Shown here one piece after another: positions 39,881 through 48,097 of a DNA stretch of 64,000 nucleotides. The stretch spans positions 671,274 to 735,273 of the forward strand of contig NZ_PIPP01000002.1 of NCBI RefSeq assembly GCF_003987345.1, given 5' to 3'. Position 1 is the first letter of the stretch. Every line of letters starts with the position of its first letter. The DNA comes from Aliidiomarina shirensis. GTDB taxonomy: Bacteria > Pseudomonadota > Gammaproteobacteria > Enterobacterales > Alteromonadaceae. The position numbers and the translations under genes were made by a program. The notes beneath the pieces are model-generated. The model did not search any database, was not told where the DNA came from, and was given only the letters and a program-made list of their open reading frames with translations.

Positions 39881-40295
39881 CGCACGATAACGACAGCTGC
39901 CCTAATCGGCTGCTGTCGTTACTAGCCAATTAGCATTCTGAGTCGCTCTAACCTCTGACTATGATTAACGCCAAAATTTTACGAACGTCTCGCAACTCTG
40001 GAAGCACATCATATAGTTCAAGCTCTCGATACCATAAATGAGCGAGTATTGCGGCTGATGACTTTACTGATAAGGCTTAAGTAACAACCTAGGGCTGTTG
40101 CTATCATATTTTTGCTGAAACTAAGCTGAATTAACAGAGTCGTGAGACCTGAGGTTTTTTAAACTGTTTATAGCTAAAATACCACCACCTTTATGAACAT
40201 AAAGAGACATGCAAAACGTCTAAGGACTCTAGGCCTTACCAATCATTAATATAACGTGAGACTTCTGAAGGAGATTCAAAGCAATATTTGGCTAC
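39881..40295. other. Gene-free stretch with stem-loops
   Basis: A perfect 9-bp-arm stem-loop AACGACAGC / GCTGTCGTT lies at 39889-39920, right behind the preceding gene, without a clear T-run. At 40221-40239 TAAGG/CCTTA flank a short loop, ending in AGGCCTTACC, a string that recurs at 55,671. No gene seen. Confidence 0.5.
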
Positions 40296-40324
40296 TTGAC
40301 TAACTGGTCGGACCAGTTTAATAT
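40296..40324 (+). promoter_or_regulatory. Sigma-70 promoter with FadR-type palindrome as its spacer
   Basis: -35 TTGACT (40296-40301), spacer of exactly 17 bp, -10 TAATAT (40319-40324). The whole spacer, AACTGGTCGGACCAGTT, is a perfect palindrome around one base and fits the FadR/GntR-family operator pattern TGGTNNNACCA. A further half-site AACCAGTT follows at 40327, near the expected transcription start. A repressor bound here would block RNA polymerase. The assignment to FadR rests on memory of its consensus. Confidence 0.7.
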
Positions 40325-40360
40325 CTAACCAGTTACCATGAGAACCATGAGGCCATAAAA

Positions 40361-41431
40361 ATGATATCGAATTACGAAGAAGCAGATGATTATCGTCCGT
40401 TAATTTATTTAGACCAGAATGTAATAGACGATTTGCGCAAGGGAAAGCTTTCGTTTGAACCGTCAGTATTCTCGAAGAATTACCGAGCGGTTTATTCAGA
40501 TGAGACGCTTAGGGAGATAAGCCGTGCTGAGGAAGGTGGTGGAAATGCTACAGGATATTTAGATGTTCTGGAGATGTTAGAAGCTTACCATTTAAAATTG
40601 CAACTAAACGCACAATTTGCGCCAACTGGTAGTGCAATCATTCAATATCACACTCCAAGTGAGGCGTACAACAGCTTTACTCAGCAGCGAGACCTGGATT
40701 ATTTAATTGAAGCCAACTTGCTGATTAGCCAAAAAATAATGGGCGGCCTGCCAGGGCTATCAGTTGATGATATAGCCGAAAGGATGCTTGAAGCATTTGA
40801 GCGTAATGCTAGGTCACTAGAGGAGAGTATTACGAATATCGAGCCCTTGTTCCCCGAGGTACGGGAAGAATTCCCTTTTCTATTTGAGTCGTTCGGAGCT
40901 ATGAAAGCGGTCTCGCCAGAAGAATACAAAGACATCTTGAAGCAGCTTGTAGATAGTCTTAAAGCCAACCTTAAACTCAACGACAAGTCGCAGTCGGCAC
41001 TCAGTCGTTATCGGGACGAGTTGAGATTAAGTCCAAAATACCTTAACAATCTAGAGCCATCACAAGTCGTCGAGCAAATTTGGCAGCTGGTATCGCGTGA
41101 CGAAAGAGTTACTGAGTCTGGAATTACCATGTATCAGTTCTTTGGCGTCGATGCTACTAACCCCATTTATACAGAACGAAAAAATTTCATTTCTGAGCAG
41201 GTTTCAAGTGTCTACTTCCATTTGAACTTAGCAGGTTACTATCCCGACAAAGGATTAGAGCAGCGTAGAAAATTTGCCACCTCATTTAGTGATATGCAAC
41301 ACGCTTCCTTAGCCACTCACTGCAATTACCTTTTAAGTAGCGATGAACGTCTTATTAAGAAAGCTGCCGCAGCCTATGAGTTTACTGGAGCAAGAACTCA
41401 AGTGCTCCCACTGAAGCTATCGAGTGAATAA
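40361..41431 (+). CDS. PIN-like-domain protein (putative RNase)
   Basis: 356 residues. The start LIYLDQNVIDDL carries the first acidic residue of a PIN-like fold (D18), YSDETLREI the second cluster (E48/E52), and the C-terminus has FSDMQHASLATHCNYLLSSDERL, the third and fourth acidic positions, with a helical insertion of about 200 residues in between. This layout matches the large LDxN-type PIN-like proteins seen in defence and toxin contexts. No partner antitoxin is visible. It is driven by the palindrome-bearing promoter directly upstream. Confidence 0.65.
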   Translation: MISNYEEADDYRPLIYLDQNVIDDLRKGKLSFEPSVFSKNYRAVYSDETLREISRAEEGGGNATGYLDVLEMLEAYHLKLQLNAQFAPTGSAIIQYHTPSEAYNSFTQQRDLDYLIEANLLISQKIMGGLPGLSVDDIAERMLEAFERNARSLEESITNIEPLFPEVREEFPFLFESFGAMKAVSPEEYKDILKQLVDSLKANLKLNDKSQSALSRYRDELRLSPKYLNNLEPSQVVEQIWQLVSRDERVTESGITMYQFFGVDATNPIYTERKNFISEQVSSVYFHLNLAGYYPDKGLEQRRKFATSFSDMQHASLATHCNYLLSSDERLIKKAAAAYEFTGARTQVLPLKLSSE

Positions 41432-42002
41432 ATGACCCGCAAGGCTTAATTTTTATAGACTAAATGAACTTCTTGAGAATTCGAGATTTACTCATTGCGA
41501 GCGAGATTCTTACTGCTTCTAAAAATGAAGTGAACGTGTTGGTCAAAGACAAGAGCTTTTTGAGCAACACCAAATCTCAGCCTTCCCATCACTACCCTTG
41601 CTTTACTATTGACCTCTCCTCCAAGAATAAAGCCATGACATCAAATACGTCTCCCACAATACGACGTATCAAACAGAACGTTCCTACCGTCGATACCGCA
41701 AATTTATTTTAAAAACAAAACAAGCTGCAAATCACGATTATTAGCGAATTAGAACAACAAAGTACACCAAAGCGCCAAATAATAACTTTAGCGCCCCTAA
41801 TGGCCTCATCAGGAAAGCTAATCAATCAATAAAAATAAATTCATATACTCATTCGCGACGCCAAAAGCAATAAACAAACATGCAATTATAAGCTGTTGAC
41901 TACATGAAATGATCGAAATCCTCATTTGTAGGGCTTTACAGCGTGCACGGAGTCGGCTTTAATGATTCTAATAAACCGTGTAGGACACACTGGAGGTTCA
42001 CT
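41432..42002. other. AT-rich intergenic region before the zinc-ribbon nuclease
   Basis: No convincing gene. A bulged hairpin (CTAC...AAATGA / TCATTT-GTAG) lies at 41900-41931, 70 bp before the nuclease start, and TGCACGG/CCGTGTA near-inverted heptamers lie at about 41944 and 41976. The region probably holds the promoter of the 42-52 kb block. Confidence 0.45.
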
Positions 42003-44261
42003 ATGCAAGACGACGCTTTAGAAATTTTCATAGCACGCTCAATAAAACGATTTGGGGATCAATTCAATTACGATGATTGCGATTACGTTAATGCAAAAGC
42101 AAAAGTTGTCCTTTATTGCACACGTCATAGCCCTTTTGAAAAAGTCCTCATTCCGCCGGATAGTCACCTACGTGCCAGTAGAATGGGCGGGTGTAAAATT
42201 TGTAAGGCCGACTCGGCTCGTAACCGGCTCAAACTGCAGCGAGACGATATAAATGTTCGCTTGAATCAGGCAAGTGATGGACGCTACCAAGTGGAACCCG
42301 GGATTAACATACCCAACCTGCGGGTAAAAAATATCCCTATCCAATGTAATAAGCACAACACAAAGTTTTTAGGGAATATCTCCTCCCTTCTTGCTGGATG
42401 CCGTGGATGCCCCGACTGTAAGCGAGAGCAAGACCGTGGCAGTTCGATTGCTATCAAGTTTCAGGATTTCCTTGCGAGAGCTAGAAATGTACATGCGGGA
42501 TTGTATGAATATGATGAAACTAGCTATATCAATATATCGTCCCCTGTCACCATTATTTGCCGCCATCATGGTCCGTTTAAAAAAAGGGCTCACAAACATA
42601 TTTTAGGCAGTGGATGCAAAGATTGTAAGAAGCAAATTCCCAGTGAAATGCTTATTGAGTTAGCTCGAAATAAGGCCAATCAACGCTGGCGAGTCAATAG
42701 CATCACAAAAAGCTGCAAAAAAATATCTGACTGCTATTTCGAGATTCACTGCAAATTGCACCCACAAATCGTGAAAACCATAGGCTACGTGAGTTTACAC
42801 CGCGCCAAATGTCCTATTTGCACTGGCGATATCCGCGGAAACCATCAACAGGCGCTCCCCTATTACCAGGCTCTAATCAACAAAAAAATCGGCGCTACAA
42901 TCGATTATGTTTTAGCCGTTGATACTCAAACACAGAACATCAATGTGACCATGAATTGCGCCACCCATGGTCCGCAAATATTAAGCGCTAAAAAGTTCTT
43001 GAAAATTGCATCGTGCCCGATTTGTCATAAAAACATCTCGCGTTCGCCTACAATGAGAGAGCGGCGCACAGCCCTAGCTCGTACGCTCAATCATCCTTGC
43101 GAGAAACATGCATTCGAGCTATCCGTGCTGAAACAACAAAATCAATCACTTTTCCTCAATGGACGTTGCGTTGTCTGCGAAAACAAAAAACGTCACGCCG
43201 TAGCGCTTCGAAACAAAGCGCTCAGAGAAAGAATAATAGCTAATCAGCCCAACTTTGTAGCTAAAATTAGATCTGAATTACAAGAAATGTATGGAGAACA
43301 CTATACGTATCCAGACCTTGAGAGCGAGGCATACCAAATGAGCGATAGCATCACCATTTTTTGCACCAAGCACAATTGCACGCTTCCACCTATGAATATC
43401 TCATCACACCTGCGGCCTAAAGCAGGAAAAGCACTGGGAAGAGGTTGTGCGCAATGCAAGGCCGAGTTATTGAGTCGACATTTCAGAACGCCCTATAGCG
43501 ATGCTGTTAAGATATGTAAAAAATACAATTTCAGACTTGAAACTCCCCAAGCGGAATACGAATTGAGAGAGCGGCAGGACAAGGTAAATATTCGATGTGA
43601 AAATGGCCACATCACTGAAAAACAACTCGATAAAATATCAAACGGTTGCTCAAGATGTATCCGTTGGGTTGGTGAGGCGGTGACTCTCGCGTTATTGTCC
43701 GAAATGTTTGGCTTTGCACTCAAAAAGCATCAATTTCGAAAGCCGCTTGATGGCCGATATCAAATGCTCGAACTCGACGGCTACAACAAAAAGCATGCCG
43801 TAGCGGTTGAGTATCAGGGACCGCGGCATTTTCTGAGAAAAACACATAAATCCGACGCAGATTTCCAGGGTCAACTGACACGTGATGAAGCCACGCGAAC
43901 GCTATGTAAATTAAAAGAAATAAAACTTATTGAGGTTCGCTATTTTGAGGACTGGCGAGATTTTGATGCCGTTGTCGCTAGGCTCAATGAGTCTGTAAAG
44001 AACGCCCAGTTAGAGCATCTTATTAAAGCGAAACCGCAGAGGAAAACACATCATCGAGAATTATATGCGCGTCAGGATTTGAGTAATTTACGGGCCGACG
44101 CCCGAAAATGTGGCTTTCAATTACTCTCACAAAGTTTCGATGGCAAAACAAAAAAACATTCTTTCAAATGTTTCAAATGCAAACAAGTCATGTCGTGGAA
44201 GCCGACCTATCTCTATCAGATAAAGTGCAAATCACTTGAGTGCAAAAGTCTCCATAGCTGA
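42003..44261 (+). CDS. Zinc-ribbon-repeat nuclease with PD-(D/E)XK domain
   Basis: 752 residues from ATG 42003, chosen for its RBS GGAGG 6 nt upstream. About eight repeats of roughly 60-70 residues each contain a CxxH ... CxxC pair (examples: CTRH/CKIC, CNKH/CPDC, CRHH/CKDC, CKLH/CPIC, CATH/CPIC, CTKH/CAQC), resembling the treble-clef DUF723-type repeats of homing and mobile-element nucleases. They are followed by a restriction-endonuclease-like core: Glu558 (WVGEA), Asp592 (LELDGY) and Glu603-x-Gln605 (VEYQG, with Gln in the Lys position, as in several Vsr/DUF2726-like families). A final zinc knuckle lies at the C-terminus. It probably binds DNA via the repeats and cuts it. It stands 491 nt upstream of the recombinase operon, same strand, and may be a component of it. 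Confidence 0.7.
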   Translation: MQDDALEIFIARSIKRFGDQFNYDDCDYVNAKAKVVLYCTRHSPFEKVLIPPDSHLRASRMGGCKICKADSARNRLKLQRDDINVRLNQASDGRYQVEPGINIPNLRVKNIPIQCNKHNTKFLGNISSLLAGCRGCPDCKREQDRGSSIAIKFQDFLARARNVHAGLYEYDETSYINISSPVTIICRHHGPFKKRAHKHILGSGCKDCKKQIPSEMLIELARNKANQRWRVNSITKSCKKISDCYFEIHCKLHPQIVKTIGYVSLHRAKCPICTGDIRGNHQQALPYYQALINKKIGATIDYVLAVDTQTQNINVTMNCATHGPQILSAKKFLKIASCPICHKNISRSPTMRERRTALARTLNHPCEKHAFELSVLKQQNQSLFLNGRCVVCENKKRHAVALRNKALRERIIANQPNFVAKIRSELQEMYGEHYTYPDLESEAYQMSDSITIFCTKHNCTLPPMNISSHLRPKAGKALGRGCAQCKAELLSRHFRTPYSDAVKICKKYNFRLETPQAEYELRERQDKVNIRCENGHITEKQLDKISNGCSRCIRWVGEAVTLALLSEMFGFALKKHQFRKPLDGRYQMLELDGYNKKHAVAVEYQGPRHFLRKTHKSDADFQGQLTRDEATRTLCKLKEIKLIEVRYFEDWRDFDAVVARLNESVKNAQLEHLIKAKPQRKTHHRELYARQDLSNLRADARKCGFQLLSQSFDGKTKKHSFKCFKCKQVMSWKPTYLYQIKCKSLECKSLHS

Positions 44262-44752
44262 ACTCATTTCTGACTAAATTATCGAGAAGCATACCGAGTG
44301 GAGATGTTAAAAATCTTTACTGATAAAAGTTATTAGAGAGAGAGTAATACCTGCATATGAGGCATTACTTCTCTCCATTAACTGCAAATAAAATTCGGCA
44401 CCTACAAGAATTCATAAACTCACAAAGCGGCCTATTTTCTTAACCAAAAGTTAACAACCTCCAATAATCTCGATATTTTCGACTTTATTTTGATCCCCGT
44501 GCCGTCCTTCCTTGATGCCTCATTCAGTATCGAAAATAATCGACATAGAAATTCAGAAAACGGATAACCTCCATAAAAAGAGCAATATTAGTCCAGTAAT
44601 TTCTTATGTATTTCAATGGAATAAAAATATCTTCAATAAGTGGGAAAATTAATCGCACCTTTAACAGGACGCGTTCAGCATTTTTGCTAACTTCGATTTC
44701 AGACCTCCGCCTCAACAGCGACAGGCCATGTACACAATCATCGGAGTGCCGG
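44262..44752. other. Intergenic region with stem-loop between nuclease and recombinase operon
   Basis: A strong stem (GAGAGAGTAATACCT pairing with AGGCATTACTTCTCTC, one mismatch and one bulge) lies at 44338-44375 shortly after the nuclease stop and may end its transcript, although no clean U-run follows. The rest is AT-rich and should hold the promoter of the operon starting at 44753. No gene seen. Confidence 0.5.
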
Positions 44753-45253
44753 ATGCAATACCAACAAAGTGTAGAACTGAAACCGCTGAAAATTAACGAG
44801 CTCGAGTTCATTGAACTCGCTATTTGCCCTGCCCATCAACGCATATTGGAGCGAAACATCGATATATTCATGAGTCATCATTCATTCCTGGCGTTGAAAA
44901 AACAATTATCGCGAACGAAGGTCATCAAGTACGGAGAGAAATATTTTGCGTTTGAGCATTTCTTTTGGTTACGCGTTTTGTCCACTCGCTATCAACACTT
45001 AGAATTTAAAGCTCTTGTCATCGAAGAGGGAACGCGCGAACGCACAAATCAGCGCATTGTACTTCAGCAAATCAACGCCGGGCTTTTTAATGTTAACGCA
45101 CGCTTACTACCTGAGTTCATCAAAGTAAGCCGTGGCCAAGGACTTATGGGATCGCACTACAAAATGAAAGAATGGGCCGAAATTTTAGACGTCAGTGTGT
45201 CGAGCTTGTATCACAAACACCCGCCATTCATCACGCCGCAACCTGGCAGGTAA
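44753..45253 (+). CDS. Small HTH-ended accessory protein 1 of the recombinase operon
   Basis: 166 residues from ATG 44753 (RBS CGGAG). Not a known family by eye. It shares a pattern with the next gene product: a central block (KYGEKYFAFEHFFWLRVL) and a C-terminal HTH-like segment (MKEWAEILDVSVSSLYHK). The two are probably ancient tandem duplicates and DNA-binding. First gene of a five-gene unit; the next gene begins 14 nt after its stop. Confidence 0.65.
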   Translation: MQYQQSVELKPLKINELEFIELAICPAHQRILERNIDIFMSHHSFLALKKQLSRTKVIKYGEKYFAFEHFFWLRVLSTRYQHLEFKALVIEEGTRERTNQRIVLQQINAGLFNVNARLLPEFIKVSRGQGLMGSHYKMKEWAEILDVSVSSLYHKHPPFITPQPGR

Positions 45254-45267
45254 TACCGGGGCTAGTC

Positions 45268-45819
45268 ATGAAGTACCAATCAGTAAAGCTATCTGACGTC
45301 AATTTCGTTGATTTGCCATCAACGGCACACATTACCCGCTGCAGCAAAGCCTGCGCAGCGCAGCTAGTTCAATTGTTGGATGTGAGCGACATACAAGCCT
45401 TACTAAATTCTAATACCGCGATTAAAGTAGGAAAGCGCATTTATGCCTGCGAGTTCTTTTTCTTACTCCACGCGTTGCGGCAGTTAATGCCTGAACTTGA
45501 ACTGAATTTTACTCTACTGCACGAAAAAAACATCGAACATGCAACCGCGCGTATAGCGCGCTATCTAGCACTCTCGTCGGCAACGTCCTTTGCACCTATT
45601 GAGGTCAGTTCATTCGAAGTCGCGGTGGGTGAGTCTCTCTCATATCAGGCCCTTTTCACGCGCACTCAATGGCATAAAATCATCGGCGGCAACCGAAGTT
45701 CACTTTACTATCATGATGATAAATTCAAGCAGCCGGTTTACCAGTCTACGTATACAACAATCTCACTAGACGAAACGCTTGCTCAGGTTCCATCAGCAAC
45801 AGGAACGAGCGATGAGTGA
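45268..45819 (+). CDS. Small HTH-ended accessory protein 2 of the recombinase operon
   Basis: 183 residues. Similar layout to the preceding protein: central block (KVGKRIYACEFFFLLHAL) and near the C-terminus RTQWHKIIGGNRSSLYYHD, which matches the W-x2-I-x6-SSLY pattern of its paralogue. Likely a DNA-binding subunit or directionality factor. Its stop overlaps the next start (ATGAGTGA). Confidence 0.65.
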   Translation: MKYQSVKLSDVNFVDLPSTAHITRCSKACAAQLVQLLDVSDIQALLNSNTAIKVGKRIYACEFFFLLHALRQLMPELELNFTLLHEKNIEHATARIARYLALSSATSFAPIEVSSFEVAVGESLSYQALFTRTQWHKIIGGNRSSLYYHDDKFKQPVYQSTYTTISLDETLAQVPSATGTSDE

Positions 45820-48097
45820 TTTTAAGGTTTCGCTACAAGAGCATTTCAATCCGATACCAGAATTACAGCATCAACACTACGCTTCGCGACTTGACGTCTT
45901 TATTTTGCTATTACTCGAAATCAATTATGGCTCAGCTGAGACCAGGCATGGCCTTGAAGACCTGCGCACGTCCGTAATGTCACATTGCAACGCGGCATCA
46001 ACGGAGTATGTAAGGCGGGACTTCTATAGCTCACTAAAGAGCCATTCATTTTTCTCGACGCTAATGCTCATCCCCGAGCCCGCTCCAAATGAGCCCTTGG
46101 ATTCAAATACTCTGCGCAGTATGGCTCTGCTTGCCAGGGTTTACGCTCTTCGTGGCGTTGACGACTACAGCGCCTATTTGCAGTTCTATAAATGCTTTAT
46201 ATCTGAGCATGCTCCTGAAGTGCCCCTTACACGACGCTTTATTATTGAGTCGACAGATGAAGAGCTACAGCTTGAACTCAAGCTCACGAGCGAACTCGAT
46301 GCATATCGCTCGTTTATTGACGTCGTCCCATATCTTCAACCGCGAACCCCAACTACTCGTGATCCTTCGAAGAAGGGGCTCATTCGTCAACCGAATATGC
46401 ATAAACAGCGCATCCAAGAATCCGATTCATATGATGTGAACTATTTACAATTTACGAATGAAAACGCCGACACATTTTCGGAGATCCTCGAAGTCACGCC
46501 GAAAATAACACTCAGTACAGAGCAGCAGCGCAGAAAGTTTAGACGCCGTGAAGCTGGTGCCCGTAATGCGTTATATAAACATGAAGCAAAGGTTTCATGG
46601 TCGTTACAGGCCGCGATGCCTTCTGAGTTTCAAGCATTTATCGACGCCATTAGCCCTGAACTTATTGACGGTCATTATGCTGATATATCTAGCGATAATG
46701 CGAAATTTCTTTCGGTGTTGTTTTTAAATGTACTCGGCATTTCAAATGTACTCGATATAGTGCTAATCAATCTGGGCGCTCGCAATGATGCGGCACCATC
46801 GGACATACCACGGTTAGAGTACGAACTTGATCGGAAAACCAAGTATATTGAGGCTCGTATCGTCATCAATGCATCATTACTTAGTACGAACGTACCCGAG
46901 TTTACCGCCGGACACTATACGCATAATCCAACGCTCAATTATGTGCTACCGCACCCACTGCCAGCCCTTTTGAATATTGCGCTTCGAAATACAAATATCC
47001 AAGCGCGGCACAAGTACACCATAGCCAACGCGTTTGCACTTGATCCGACGATTTACAATAAAAAGATAAATGACGCACTCAAGGCTTCGAAACTGAAAGC
47101 TAGAGGGATCACTCGAGGGGCTCTTGAAAAGGCTTTTCATTATTTTGCAGCTGACTCGGTACCGGAAGTTTTTCTGAGCTTTCTAACTCAAAGTGCGAGC
47201 GTGCAAAATCACTATGTTTCAGCAGAACGAGCTTCGTTACAAGAAGTAATCACAAGTGAATGGCTTCGTTTCATTCGAGTGGCTGGCTTTCATCATACTC
47301 GATTGAACACCACTGAAAATGCCAGTTTACTTGGGAATCGATTTGCCTTTCATGATGAAGTGGGCTCAAAGATAACCATCCGCCAAGAATTAATCGATTT
47401 CATCCTTGAGCGTTTAAGCCATAGTCTATCCACCACCGCGCTCACAAACATAGCCGACCACATCAGTGCTTTGAACCACTGTGCGTTTTATCTTTATATG
47501 CGAGTCGCAACCACATCTGCTCTACGTCCGGTCCAAAAGCCTTTTCCATTGCGTGAGCATTTTCATGCTTCACTCGGTGCTTTTAGCGTCGCGGATAAGC
47601 GGTCTCATCATGCTGAGGAGCGACGCGTCATTATCCTGTCGCCGATGCTGCGTCGCATTATCTGCGCCTATCAAAGTACCGCGGATTGTATCAGTGAGAA
47701 GCTAAACATCAGCAAGCCCTGCTATTTAGTCATGCATTTGAATGGCGAAACACGCTGTTTCGAACACTTCTCAAGGGCGCTTGTGAATACGCTTTTTCTA
47801 AACATAACTGAGAAGCCTTTTATCAATCACAGCTTTCGTCATAGCGCTGCTCGACGTTTCCTAACGCATCACGTTGATGCGAAAACATTCTCCCAAGCCG
47901 CACTCAATGTATTAATGAATCATTCACGCGCCGGCGTGTCCGCATTAAATGCAAGGAGTCTGACGAGCGTTGCCGATAATGTATCGATTATCCAAAAACG
48001 AATTGAAGCGTACGACAGCATCTACGACGCATCCGATATGGCAATTCTTAAAGTACTTCATAAAATTTCGGGGACACATGATGCAGCTTGGGATTGA
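45812..48097 (+). CDS. Large tyrosine-recombinase homologue lacking the nucleophilic Tyr
   Basis: 761 residues. The last 200 residues have the tyrosine recombinase fold: Arg box (TTSALRPVQ), a Lys-bearing hairpin (ADKRSHHAEERRV), the HxxRH box at 673-677 (HSFRH) and the late His704 (MNHSRAG). Where the catalytic tyrosine should be, ten residues after the late His, the sequence has Ala714; in the downstream partner the same spacing gives Tyr704. It is therefore probably catalytically inactive and may act as an architectural or regulatory partner of the next protein. The long N-terminal region has no recognised domain. It overlaps the next gene by 20 nt. Confidence 0.7.
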   Translation: MSDFKVSLQEHFNPIPELQHQHYASRLDVFILLLLEINYGSAETRHGLEDLRTSVMSHCNAASTEYVRRDFYSSLKSHSFFSTLMLIPEPAPNEPLDSNTLRSMALLARVYALRGVDDYSAYLQFYKCFISEHAPEVPLTRRFIIESTDEELQLELKLTSELDAYRSFIDVVPYLQPRTPTTRDPSKKGLIRQPNMHKQRIQESDSYDVNYLQFTNENADTFSEILEVTPKITLSTEQQRRKFRRREAGARNALYKHEAKVSWSLQAAMPSEFQAFIDAISPELIDGHYADISSDNAKFLSVLFLNVLGISNVLDIVLINLGARNDAAPSDIPRLEYELDRKTKYIEARIVINASLLSTNVPEFTAGHYTHNPTLNYVLPHPLPALLNIALRNTNIQARHKYTIANAFALDPTIYNKKINDALKASKLKARGITRGALEKAFHYFAADSVPEVFLSFLTQSASVQNHYVSAERASLQEVITSEWLRFIRVAGFHHTRLNTTENASLLGNRFAFHDEVGSKITIRQELIDFILERLSHSLSTTALTNIADHISALNHCAFYLYMRVATTSALRPVQKPFPLREHFHASLGAFSVADKRSHHAEERRVIILSPMLRRIICAYQSTADCISEKLNISKPCYLVMHLNGETRCFEHFSRALVNTLFLNITEKPFINHSFRHSAARRFLTHHVDAKTFSQAALNVLMNHSRAGVSALNARSLTSVADNVSIIQKRIEAYDSIYDASDMAILKVLHKISGTHDAAWD

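Noticed and set aside
41464..41712. 82-codon frame in the 41.5 kb gap
   Set aside because: No RBS, no recognisable motif and low-complexity composition; treated as non-coding.
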